Translations under genes and position numbers: made by a program
Part shown: positions 47,701 through 60,100 of the stretch, piece after piece
How positions within the stretch are numbered: position 1 is the stretch's first letter
Layout of the letters: every line of letters begins with the position of its first letter
Source of the DNA: Ciona intestinalis
Lineage: Eukaryota; Chordata; Ascidiacea; Phlebobranchia; Cionidae
Assembly: GCF_000224145.3 (NCBI RefSeq)
Contig: NC_020176.2
Span: forward strand, 1,240,693 to 1,304,692
Length of the DNA: 64,000 bases
Direction of reading: 5' to 3'
The notes under the pieces: model-generated
The model's input: only the letters and a program-made list of their open reading frames with translations
Told to the model about the DNA's origin: nothing
Databases searched by the model: none

Positions 47701-50700
47701 ATTTTAGTTAATCTAAAGCAGTGGTCTTCTTTGCCCAACCGTCACTTATAATCACTTGGTATTGTAGGAGGTTGTGTCTGTAGCATTCTTAACACTTACC
47801 CACCCCACTAGGCAATCAACCTTGAGAAGAAACAGCTTTATCAACAATGGAACTCAAGTTTGATTGGAATGAAAAGAAGAGATGAAGCTCATGCTGCAAT
47901 GCAGGAAGCTCTCAGGTTTGTTTTCACTAATGGACTATTTATCTTGGCTGCTGTTTCTATTAGACTCATTGATTTATTACACTCTTTGTTGGTGAGGTTC
48001 TTGTCAAGGACCTGGGATTTATGCAAGATTTGTCCCCTTCACCCTTCGGAATTCTATTAAACTAAATTCAAGAGTGTAAAAGTATTCTGGTATTTATAAC
48101 AAAAAGATATGCATTTTTATGATTTCTTTTATAGCTTGGCCCAGCAACAAGTTAAATCTCTTGAGACAGAGATTAGCGGATACAAACGTTCCATTCAAAA
48201 AGAAGAAGAAAGAAATGAAACGTTAACAATGGTCCTCAACAAAGCAGAGACCGACAAAACTGTTACCAAGAAATTGATTAAACAAAATTTAATCAAACAA
48301 GATTCCTTGAAACAGACGTACGGAACTTACAGTCGTACTCTGCATGAGACGGAACAAGCTTATAATAAAGCTACCACTGTGAGTGTCTGTTTTATGATGT
48401 ATATAGGGTTCAATGAATTTAATGGCAATTATTCAATTTAAATATGAGTCAGTTTAATTTGCCACATGATCCTGTTTTATAAAACAATGCATGATCTTAT
48501 TTTTGTAAAATAACTAAAGTGAAGTAACTATATGTGCATGAATAGTATAAAATAGGACATCTGTGGTAAAACTTTTAAAGTTACACTCCATGCAAAACTA
48601 TAAATGTGACATTTACTTATGGTTGAATTTGGCCCAACGAAAATATTCATTTTTTCTATTAATGTTATTTCTATGTCAGGAACGCTCAATGCGATTGAGT
48701 GAGATCAATGCTCTTCGTAAACAAATTGAGCGTGAATATCTGGAGAAAGTTGCTTTGGAAGATCGTATTATGAAGGACCTACAGCAACAACTAACTGCGG
48801 ATAAAGCTCAGAATTATACCGTGAAAGTTACACAAGATATCAGACAAAAGAAGAAAAAACTTGTAAGTTTTGTCGTACAAACTTAGATATTGGTAAAATA
48901 TATATATGTGTAGTATTATATTAGTTGACTTTTGTTCATTACTGATTTATTGATATTTCATACATTTAGTAATGTGTGGGTAAATATTCCTTTTTAACTA
49001 AAGCCTAAAGATGAACTAAGCGTCTAAGTGTTATCTTCACTTACTATGACATTAAAAAACACAAGGTTTCTCTTTAACATACCCCTTTAAAAAGCACTAC
49101 TTCATTATAATTATGCCATGATATAGGCGACCCGAATAAAACAGTGAAACATTGCTTTTAAAAAAACAAACTGTCAATAAATCTTAATTAGACTCACGTA
49201 ATTATGTTATTTCTATAGGAAGCTGATTACTCGCAAGTGGAGAATGAGATGGCACGGTGTTCGTTGCAACACACAGAGTGCACGTCACGGATCCGACACC
49301 TTACAATCCAGTGTGAGGAGCTAGAGAGCGATATTTCGTCTAAAAACGACCTGATTAGTCGAGCAGAACAAGAAGCATCCAAGCGCAACGCGATTATTGA
49401 ACGTAAACAAACAGCTATCGACCAATATAATAAGAAGCTGGAGCAACTACTGGCTAACAGTGGGGTGAGAAACTTTTATTTATTAGAAATCTTCTGGTAA
49501 ACCAAAGACTATCGTATTTAGTTATAAAGGGGTTGATTATGATATAAGGTGGGAAAAACACCAAACTTGATTTTGAAATTAATACTCTCTGTGGTTGGAC
49601 TAAAACATACTTTACATCAGGACATCATCATCATCAATAAGATGTTTAAGGGCATTATAACAATGGCTTGGTCTCTGATTTTAACACTGCTGGTATATGG
49701 GTATGAATGAATAAACTTACAATCGAGCAATCTTATTCAAGCTGTGTTAACGTAGTTGTTTTGGTTCAGGGCGAAGAGATTGGACCTCTGGAAATTCAGA
49801 TCAATTCACTGAGCAAACAAATTGAAGGTTCATCTCAAGGAATTGCTGAATTACAAAGATTCTGGCTCCGTCAGCAACATGAGTTGGTTCAGTTATCTAA
49901 GGAGAGGGAACAACAAAATGTAGATGTGGATAAGTTGAAGAAACAACACACCATTCTTACACAGAAGAAACTTAGAATAGAAGGTTGGTTGCTTGGTTGG
50001 TGGTGTCAGAGTTCTTGGGCAAAGCATTGAACATTATAACCTAGGGATTACCAATGAGATTTTATACTTATATTTTCTACATTTATTTTATATGCTTGGT
50101 ATCTTAACAGTGAAGATTTTATAATACGCATTTTGTACAAGAATATGCCACAATTGTAACTTGACAGTGTGCATGAGATGTATACATCCTTTACTTTTGT
50201 TCAGCACTTGAATCTTAAATTTTAGGGGAAATAGATCAACAGATCCAAGAACAAAATGAGATTGAACGTTCAGTTCGCAACATGCAAAACGCAATGGTGA
50301 AGTTAACACATTGCTAAGTAAGGAGAAAGGAATCCAAGAAACACTCGAACAAGGAAATATTCTCACTGAGAATGAGTTTATCCAAGAATTAAAGGTAGTT
50401 TAATAGTTTTGGTGTTTTTTTTTTCATGAAGTTAAGGAAACAATAACCTACATGGGTTGGTGGGCAGAACAAATTTACATGGGTGTTTAAAGTTCTGTTT
50501 AACTTACAGTGTAGTATGTTAAAAATGCAACCACAAACTGAAAGTTGTACCTGCCTGGCCCCTAGTTTCACATGGGTGTTCTGTCTCATATATCTTGTGC
50601 CAGCTTACAAGTAACCATAAACCATGTATGTTACTTTGTGAGTGATTATTTAATAAAACTCAAACTTATTGTACAGGAAGCAGAACTTGCTTCAATACAA

Positions 50701-52679
50701 ATGCAAACCAAGTTGGAAGGATTGCAGGAAGAGAAGGAGAGACTTCTTAACAGTTTGATTGAAGCTGAGTAAGTTGGATTTGTGGTAATACTTAAAAACC
50801 TATTTATGAGTTGCCACTTTTATGTCACAAGATGTCCAAGTTGCAGTGTGTGAATGGGCGGACCTGAATTTTGGTTGGTTTGGTAATTGTTATACTCTTG
50901 GGCAGGACTTATACAGTTGTGTTAAAAATAATTTCAGTTGTGTGAATGTGCAAATATGACTTTTGTTGTGTTGGAGCATGTACATCTTATAAACTTTGCA
51001 CATTAGATGTATAGTATTAATAAAATCTCAAATTTTGAACAGGCGTCAGATAATGCTGTGGGAAAAAAAGACACAACTGGCCAAGGAGACAAGGTCAGCT
51101 GTTGATTCCGAGGTTGGGCAGGGAGAGATGAGAGCAATGAAAGCTGAGATTCATAGAATGCAGGTGATGTATGAAATGTATGCTAGGAATTCATATAAAG
51201 ATGTGTTCTCTTTGCCTTTATTGGGTCAACTATAAGATTTTACCCAACAAGTATGCGAAGTCTACTATGATTTATTTAAAAGATCTTTACTTGGTGTATT
51301 TGACATTTTATGACCATTGAGTTAAATACACAGCACAAGTGTTGCAAAATACTTACAAGATCATTTTAATATAGTATAGTTACATCACAATGCATGATTA
51401 TCCCATCACAGGTACGATACACACAACTCATGAAGCAACAAGATCAGATGATGAGGGAAATGGAACAAGTGGTGTCACGTCGTGAAACGATTGTTACACG
51501 TGGGGAAGCACAATCAAAGATTGACAGAAAAACTCCAACCAAAGGAACATTCCAGAAGAAACTTTTAGAAATAAAAAAGAAAGTAAAACAAACACAGAAG
51601 GTGAGAGAGGGGATTATTTAAATTAGCATAATATAATTTATCTTTTCGAAAACAGTAGCACAGATCTAATTAATTGAAACAATGAAAAGCACAGAATTGG
51701 CAAACAACAGTTTATGTGTTTCAGTTAAAGGTCTTTCTTTACCAGCATGCAACTTTTTACCGTAAAATATGGACAACCTGTTAAAAATGTTATGTGCTAT
51801 TGCTTGGTTAGTTTAAAAACACTGTAGCACATAGAGAATGTAAATACTGCTCCATCGTTGCACCGTTTTTAAGGATGTGAAATTGTAATCTTTTAAACCA
51901 CCAGGATGCAGAGACATGCGACACCGATATTCGACAACTTCGTGAGAATCAAGCAGAGGTCGGAAGAAATTTGGAAGAAAAACAAATAGCTGTTCAACAG
52001 TTACAAGGGATGGTAGATACACTGGAGGGGGATATCGAGCATCTTGCCGAAATTAAACAGAGAGTATGTTGTTTGTATGTTATTTCAACTTGTAAAATAG
52101 GAAAACTATTTTCTTAGAAAACATGAAAGGGTGTTAAAACTGACATACTGGTCATAAGTCTTTAACTTTATACACATGCGAAACTTAAAGTGTGATTTTG
52201 TATTTAGTTGACAACATGATGACATGTTAACCATTATTTGATCCACACAGAACTTGAATGATCTTGTTGCAAAACAAACTAAAGTAAAACATCTTCAATC
52301 ACTGAAAGCAGGGAAGTACACCCCAATATGTAAGACTGAAGAAGCTTTAACTAATGAGGTAGGCCGATTTATCTATGTTTTATTCTAAAATATTGTAAGA
52401 AAAAATAATAATACAAACATAACCAAAGTTATTATTTATGTGGTCCTCACTACTAACTTTGTCCAAATATACTATTTTCTCTTTGATAGTTGAAAGTTTT
52501 AACTATTCACCCAAGCTATAACATACCTTTAATGTTTTTAGCTACAAAAGCAAGATGATCGTATGAATCACACTGTTAACATACTCGATCGTATAACACA
52601 AGAGTTCCCACATACCCAACAAGCTGTTAGGAGAGTGGTTGTAACATATGGACCAGAACAAATGGCATACGATGAATAA
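44784..52679 (+). CDS. CCDC40: Coiled-coil domain-containing protein 40
   Basis: CCDC40 (FAP172) forms with CCDC39 the 96-nm ruler of motile cilia that places inner dynein arms and nexin-dynein regulatory complexes. About nineteen exons, checked for phase from MADHPR (44784-44800) to ...GPEQMAYDE at 52679, give about 1,000 residues. After an acidic, disordered N-terminus comes the family block [16 protein letters not shown] (near 46112), then almost continuous coiled coil. Family-specific stretches include [36 protein letters not shown] and [15 protein letters not shown]. Human CCDC40 has the same order. Within the exon at 50225-50394 one base is missing around 50305 (TTAACACATTG where the family frame needs TTAAACACATTG), which shifts the frame and meets a stop at once. 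The downstream exons remain well conserved, so a sequencing or assembly slip is likelier than a dead gene. Confidence 0.95.
50556..50625 (-). mobile_element. SINE tail module alone
   Basis: TTTCACATGGGTGTTCTGTC and CTTGTGCCAGCTTACAAGTA are the tail in reverse, intronic in CCDC40. They create a short spurious reading frame. Confidence 0.6.
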
Positions 52680-53625
52680 TTGTGATGTTTAACAACAATT
52701 TATGACATATAAATACTCTGCTAGAAGCTGTTGTACCTGCTGTGCATATGAGTTTCTGCTTTAATGTTAAGTATAGATTGTTGCAACCGAATTGCCATTG
52801 CATTCAATACATTTCAACTTAACACTGTATGTGAAAATGTCTCCTTAGAGGTTTCAGTAACTTAGGCTAAAACAAGACTAGGCATTATATTTCATCTAGG
52901 CTATGCTTAAAACAGTAGAAATGGGTGTTTAGATATCTTAAAGTGCAATGCTTCATGTATGTTTATTGTTTAGTGTTATGAGGACACTGTGAACGTTGCA
53001 TGTGTGAGCATTGCATAGACATATTTAGGCATGTTTGGAGTCACTTCATAATCAGTGTTCGTTTATAACATATTATGTTGATTGGATTTAATCTTCATTA
53101 CAAAGCAATTTTATCTAAACAATCTATAAGGATTAATTTCCATGGAACTTAACAAAAAATACACATCCCAATTACCTAACGTTTGGCTAAATTATCTCAA
53201 CTTACCTCTTGTCTCTAAATCATTTCAGTCCTTTATAATTTTGTTCCAAGAATTTAGTCAATTTATCAAATTCTATATTTTTTTAATTCTTTTGCTAAAA
53301 TAATATGAATTAACAAGCAAACCGAGTTTCAATTAATAGGCACGTTTCATTAGTTTAAGTCGAGACAAACTTTTATGTTTAAACTGATAGCCTATATCTA
53401 AACTGAAAGTTACATTCGTAACTTAAGTGCGCCACAAGACAGCAGTAAATTGTGACTAGAGACTAAAGATGTTGGCCTAAATTCCGCGCGCGGTAAGAGC
53501 ACGATGACGTTGTTTAAAATTGGATGGCAGGCCTTTGCCTCATGCTCTAGGTCAGGTAACCGACGTTATTGCAGTTTGTAAAAGAGACACACATTTCTTT
53601 AGTTTAAAACTCAGAGTGGCTTACT
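52680..53625. other. Intergenic (3' side of CCDC40), no gene seen
   Basis: AT-rich, with no supported exon or repeat. Probably includes the CCDC40 3' UTR. Confidence 0.5.
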
Positions 53626-53629
53626 GTCC

Positions 53630-53800
53630 GGCGCCGTAGCACAGTTGATAAGCGCCTGTCTCTAACCCAAAGGTAAGAATCGTCATTGCTACCATTGTTG
53701 TCGTATGTGTCCTTGGGCAAGACACTTAACGGCAATTGCTCCAACCCAGTGGTCACTAATGGATTGTCCAAAATATCAGTCACACATAAAAAATAAGCAA
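53630..53800 (+). mobile_element. SINE with tRNA-like head
   Basis: CGGCGCCGTAGCACAGTTGA, TAAGCGCCTGTCTC (box A region), then TTGCTACCATTGTTGTCG, GTCCTTGGGCAAGACACTTA and CCAGTGGTCACTAATGGATT. The clearest 5' end of the family in the window. It sits between the convergent CCDC40 and phenoloxidase genes. Confidence 0.75.
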
Positions 53801-54166
53801 AATCTACAAAAAAATGCCTGCAGATAATGTAAAATAAACTAATCTGTTATATTTTATTTATTGGCATTTTCTACAATTCAATGGCACAAGCTTAAGGAAC
53901 TACAGACTAATTCGGATGTGCAATATCCAGTTTATTATGTCAATAATTCAACATACTGCTTTGATTGCATTACAACACTTCTACAGGTAGGGTAATAAGT
54001 ATTTACATGCAGCAACTATACACAGGATACAGCTCTTTGGTAAACTTGAGATTTGCATACAATTTGGATTTTGATGTTGTTGTGTTTTTATAACAAGGCA
54101 CTGATTATTAGCAAAGTATTTCATAATTCATCATGAACCACAGTTGACCACTACTGTAGTGTGATA

Positions 54167-57100
54167 TTAGATAACAGACCCAACACAATATATGTTGCTG
54201 TATTGCTTCATATTCTCTTGGAACATTTCCCAATTGTCTTCTTGTGTCGCATCATGAGTCAGCCTCTTATTCACACGATAGGTATTTGTTCGGTCCCGAT
54301 TCTCAGCAAGTCCATAACAGCCAGGAGACAAAAGTGTAAAGGTCAACCAATAATCATTTTGGCCACCAGTTTTTACTCTGAAAGATAAATGACAAAAGTT
54401 TTTGAACCACTTTATTTTATTATAAAGCTGCTGTGTTGCATATCCATTTATTTCACTATGTTGCAAGGATTTTAGGCATTACTTATAGCAAAATATATTT
54501 GTCCCACAATGTGCCAATTTGGATATTCCTACCATACACGGTACGAGATATGTTAGGTCACTATTAATATTATGCAACATTTTATAACTACACAATCAAC
54601 AGTTATGTAATGAACCAGATTTCCTCCACCTTGAGGCAACAGTAGAACCAGTACATGTTAATTAAGCCATTTGTTTCTGCCAGACCAATATTTACACATA
54701 CTGTGTTCATATCCATAGTAGTAAAATATGAAAACTCACGGAAGTACAACTTCATCTGAGGTCAATCCTTCCACAGGAACTTCAGCTTCAATTAAGTTGT
54801 TAAACATGACCGGTATGTTACATCTCGGGTCAACATTCAAGGTATTGCCCAAGCGCAAAGACAACTTCATATTACAGATTCCATAGCTTTGATCCCCCCG
54901 ACCTTTCAACACAACTCTTACTCTCTCTATTCCCATCTGGTGGAAGTCTGTGTCGTCAAGCAAAACCCGGAAACGTCCAACCAATCTGCTCGGACTATCA
55001 ACACAGAAAAAATTGTTCAGTTTAGAACCACACTATGGTAAATGGGGTTGCGTTATGTTTTCTTATAGGTTCATGCTTTTTAACTGTTTGGAGCCAATCA
55101 AATATCTAGGCCTAACCCAATTTTACAAAGCAACATTTGACACAACTTTTTATAAGCTAGATAAGAAAGGTTTATTTTAATATTAGGATTCATTTTTTTC
55201 TGTATCCTCTGTCAACGACTCAAACAATTGCAATGCCATCTCTCTTTTGGGTCTTAACGTTGGAGCTTAACTAGCTTTGGTTCAGGAATCACGATCTAAT
55301 GGTATCTAATTCACATACCTGTAGTTTGAAGATACAAACTTCCCTAAGGTGTTGAGAGGAGAAAACACAGGACGAAGAGGATCTTTCTTCGGAGGCGGGA
55401 GTGGAGGAGTATAAGGATGATCATTGACGATGGTGAAAGAAGTGATGCAAAAGTTGGAGAGATTTTTAGCTGCTTCAGATATTTCTACCTGATAAAAAGG
55501 AAAATCTGGTTTTATATGTGTTTTTAATTCTGTACATGCATCGGATTGCGTGTTTTAGTTGTGATCGTGACTTCATACTTTTCTTAAACAAAAGAATATT
55601 GCTATAGGTTTCAAACAAGCTCTCTAATTTTTTATTATTTCTGTGTAAATTTCTGAATTAAAGATCTAAAAAATAATCTAAAATCCTCCTATTCTTAGCA
55701 TTACCTCCCCTTTTCCATCAAGGGATATCTTGGTAGAGAAAGGATATCCCATGATCATCTTGTCCGGGTATATTTGATCTCTTGTTCCACAGTAGCTCAT
55801 GCTGCCACACGAGGCGCACACGTTTATTTGGTCGTTTTTACCATCACTAACATAGACTCCAAGCAGCCATTTCTCTCCATTCTACAATATCAATATCAAT
55901 CAGTATTGCCATACTGCTTAATGGACACCAATTGTAACATGTTAAATAATGTTCTGCATCTCATAATTTACACATAACAGTCATCCAGTCAAGGCCCTGG
56001 TTATGGGATCAAGCCTCAATGCTGCTACCGTTATCAGCGCATGTTGCCTTGGATAAGACATTTAACAGCAACGAATTCAACATATTGGTTGATTAAAAAA
56101 CCCTGCAGGCTACACAACTTATTGGTAAGAAGAAGTTAACCCAAATTGTAATAAAACCGTCACATTTCTTACCTTATTACCACGTGGTAGCAGCATAGTA
56201 TAAGGCCATCCACAGTCACAGTTGCCAGCTTTAATTTCTATGTTCTTTTGCTTTGCTTCATCACTTCCATCAGTTGCTGCATGACTTCGTTTGATCACAG
56301 AAGATTCACGATCTTGTCTCTTAACAACTCCATAGGTTGCGTTGGCTGGCATTCTTTGAAAAATTCAAGCAACACAATTTATTAATCTGCTTTACCAATA
56401 AAAAAATTGCCCTTGTCGTTGTGTTTCTTTTTAGACTTTTTAACTAAAAAAGCAATAGAATCATGCCCCGGAGAAATAACAGCAGAACACTTTGTTCCTG
56501 TGATTTTTTTATACGTTTAAATATTCTTTATGCTTCCAAAAGTATATGTTAAAATAGTAAATAAATATATTCAAGGCATTTGTTATAAGACTTTAAGGGT
56601 ATGTAAGTCAAACCGTAAAGTGGAAGATACAACTTACACGTAAACAAACTTGTCCATTTCAATCCATCTTCTACGTTTGTTAACAAAACGTTCTTGGCAA
56701 ATGAACAGACGTAATGTCAAACGAAGTTCACCTGATGTAATAAACACTATTCAAATTGATACAATAGAAGTAGCTTTGAGAAAAAGTACTAAAATGTGTC
56801 ATATATCTTTTCCACATTAGCGTTGTTCCTTTTTATAGAAACATAAAATATATAACTGAAAAACTGATAAATAGTTATAACACAAATTCAAGAATATATA
56901 CACATATATATATGTACACCAATCTTACCTTTCGAGGCTGGTTTCCTCTTGAGCCTTATATGGTATGAAAAGGGTTCATGATCAAGTTTATAATCCCATT
57001 CAAAGGCAAGGTCGGCTTCTCTTAATTTTGTTTTAATTTCACCACATGAGAAATCAGTTTTTGCCCAATCACCTCCACCCCACCTGTCAATCAAAACAAG

Positions 57101-60100
57101 TTTGTCAGCTGTCAATCATCATTGTGCAAACCGTTTTAAGTAACAGGAATATTTATGTATTACTGAAACTAAAGAACTACAATATCACAGTTGTTCATGT
57201 GCATAAAACATTGGATTTATAGTCAGTTTTAATATGAATATTACAGCCCATATATACAATAAGATTTTCTTTTTCTTCATTTTAAATTCTAACATCACTG
57301 AAGATTTGTTTTAAATCAAAAGTTTTGCAATAAAAAAATCAAATCATTTTGGTTACTTGTCAAAATCAGCTGGCATATCCAATCCTGGCACAATCATGAC
57401 ATCACAAGGATCAATTATGACATCAGGAGAATTCTTGGTGAGATTAGTAAGCACTTTATCGTTCCACATTTGATAAAGATCATCCACATGTTGATGCCAG
57501 CGAAAGAATATTGGATCACGAACCGCACAAAGTGGAGTTCCCATGTATGTTGTGTTACGATTACCCTAAACATTGTTTATAACTTGTAAATTTAATGTGC
57601 AATGTAACACAAATGTCAAAAACAGACACAGTTTTACGTATGTCTATTCAAATCAACAAAATGACATGTGTGCTTATTCTGTGGGGTTATGTGCCAAATC
57701 TGGCCTAAATCTCAGATCGACAAGGACCTCACCCACATAGAAAGGAATGCCTATTGGCAATAACTTTGCAATAGGACTGTGACCTAAAATTCTAAGTAAT
57801 TAATAAAGAGTAAAAGGAAATAAACAACTTAAACTAATGATATTTAATCACCAGTTTTCTCATTGCTTCAGTGTAGACAAATGCCATGTGTCCCATGTTA
57901 TGAAAACTTCCAAACTGCTGCTGCCACCTACCAGAAGATGACTCTAAGATATGTCCAACAAAGTTGCTGTTCAGTGGTTGTCTGGAATAGAGTTTTTAAA
58001 AAAATACTTAGTTTTGAGCATTATAAACTGAATTAAAACAATCACATTGAACACTGATGTTAAAACGCCATCGGCTAAAGTCAGTAAAGATTGTCGATAT
58101 TCCACCGCGTAAGAAAACAATCTGCTAAATTCGTTAATACAATGAATCCAAAATAACTGGACTTTTGTAAATAAATAATTACATATTAAACGTTTTCTTA
58201 CTCTTTTCCATTGTATTCAATCTTTCCATAATCAAACAAATCTTCAATTTCTCCCTCAAAGTGTTTGTTCTCATTTATAATATCACGTGGCCAGATTTGT
58301 TTATCGGGGCGTGGATAAATCCATGGATATCTTTCTGCAAATTCCCATCCAGCATCAAAACCTTCTGGTACCTCATCAAACTCGTAAGCCTGAAAAATAA
58401 GTCATTTACCGCATGCTCACTCTCCAAGATATATAATGGATGCCGTATTGCCATTACACCAGACATTCTGCATTCATGCTACTCATGCTCACTGTCAAGT
58501 TATACCATGGGTGTATTTTCCCTTACTCCACCATAATGCATTCATAAACCTAATTTTAACATCAAGCTTCCAACCTTCACAGGCTCCAAGCCCCAGGTTT
58601 CTCGATCTGCATTAAACCTCGCCAGCATCTGTGCATGCATGTAACCAAACAGTTCTCCTTGTCTTGTTTTCAAGTTTCTGCCATTTCTGTACACTGCATG
58701 CCAGTGGCTGTAAATGAAGATTAAGGACAATAAGACAAAGATCAGTTTTTCACTTCGTACTATATTATATTTCACAGTATAAAAAGTAGTTGGGGAATGT
58801 ACAACCAGCATATAGTTTATTCAATATGTTGTGAGTGTATTTTCATACATATTTTGTTAATTAAGCCAATATTTCTCTTTTTTTATTATTTTTATAATCT
58901 TGGAATAAAAAGATTTATCTATTTGGTTTTAGTTCAAATCATTTAAAATGAAATATTTATAATTTGTAATTACTTGTGATGGAAATTAAAATCTGCATCA
59001 CAACGCCAGTAGTTCATCCAGAGTTCATTGGGTGTTCCAACACCTATTCCACTTCCTGTCATTGCAGCGGATTGCGTCATAGAAGGGTCACGCTTAGGTG
59101 GGTCTGGGTATCTACAAGAAAATAAACCCGTGCTTTTCTTATAGAGTAAACCCGTGTTTTTTACTACTTTTCTGAACAAGTTTAAAGGGCCCAAAAAATT
59201 TATTGTTTAAGTAACTGTTAAATTCATTCTTATGTTTATCATTGCCAGCTATAATGTTGTTATTTTCACTTCTTGGTTATTCCAATGACATGTTTAATAT
59301 CGCAGACTGGTTGCAATGATTATCTTAGATTATGAAGTCAATCAATACAACTCTGGTTGAAACTGAGTCAATCTTACCTCACATTGTGCTTCTTGCATAG
59401 TTTACTATGGACCAAGTAAGCTTCAATGACGTATCTATACATCATGTCGTTAACCTCACGACCCCTTTGTCTTGCATCCGCGTAATCAAGCACTGCATCA
59501 AGATCATCAGTTTCTTCCTCAACATTCTCCAACTCAGTGATGAGAATCTCAGATTTTTCNNNNNNNNNNNNNNNNNNNNNNNNNNNNNNNNNNNNNNNNN
59601 NNNNNNNNNTTTTAAAGTTAACGAAGCAGGAAGCTTTTTATGCATTTTTAAAGTTAACGAAGCAGAAAGAGAATTTCTTGGGTCAACCGAAATTTTTTGT
59701 TTACTCATATTTGTGTCTTGTGAAATAAAACCCTTACTTGATGTGGTTTTAATGTCTCCACTCTCATAAGCAGCTTTCACGTGATATTTTCCCGTGAATT
59801 GAAACAATGAACCATGAGATGATTGGAACAGTGGAACTCTTTCTTTGTGGAACTCGGAATCATCTTTGCTTCCAGGCTTCCCAAGTGTTACATAACTTCG
59901 TGTTGGAGAGTCAATCCCAAGAACGAAAGGTTTCACGATCTGTGATAGTTTTACAAAGATGAGAATGGTAGTAAGCAGTGAAAATCTCGGACTACCAAAC
60001 AGTGTGTATGCAATGCCATAAACCTCATGCTTTGTGTCCAATTACCATATAGTGTAAATTGGCAGTGGGGTAACTCATACAAACATACAAAGTGGACAAA

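Noticed and set aside
53632-53710. tRNA gene
   Set aside because: Box A-like sequence is present but no cloverleaf or acceptor stem closes. The downstream core matches the SINE family.
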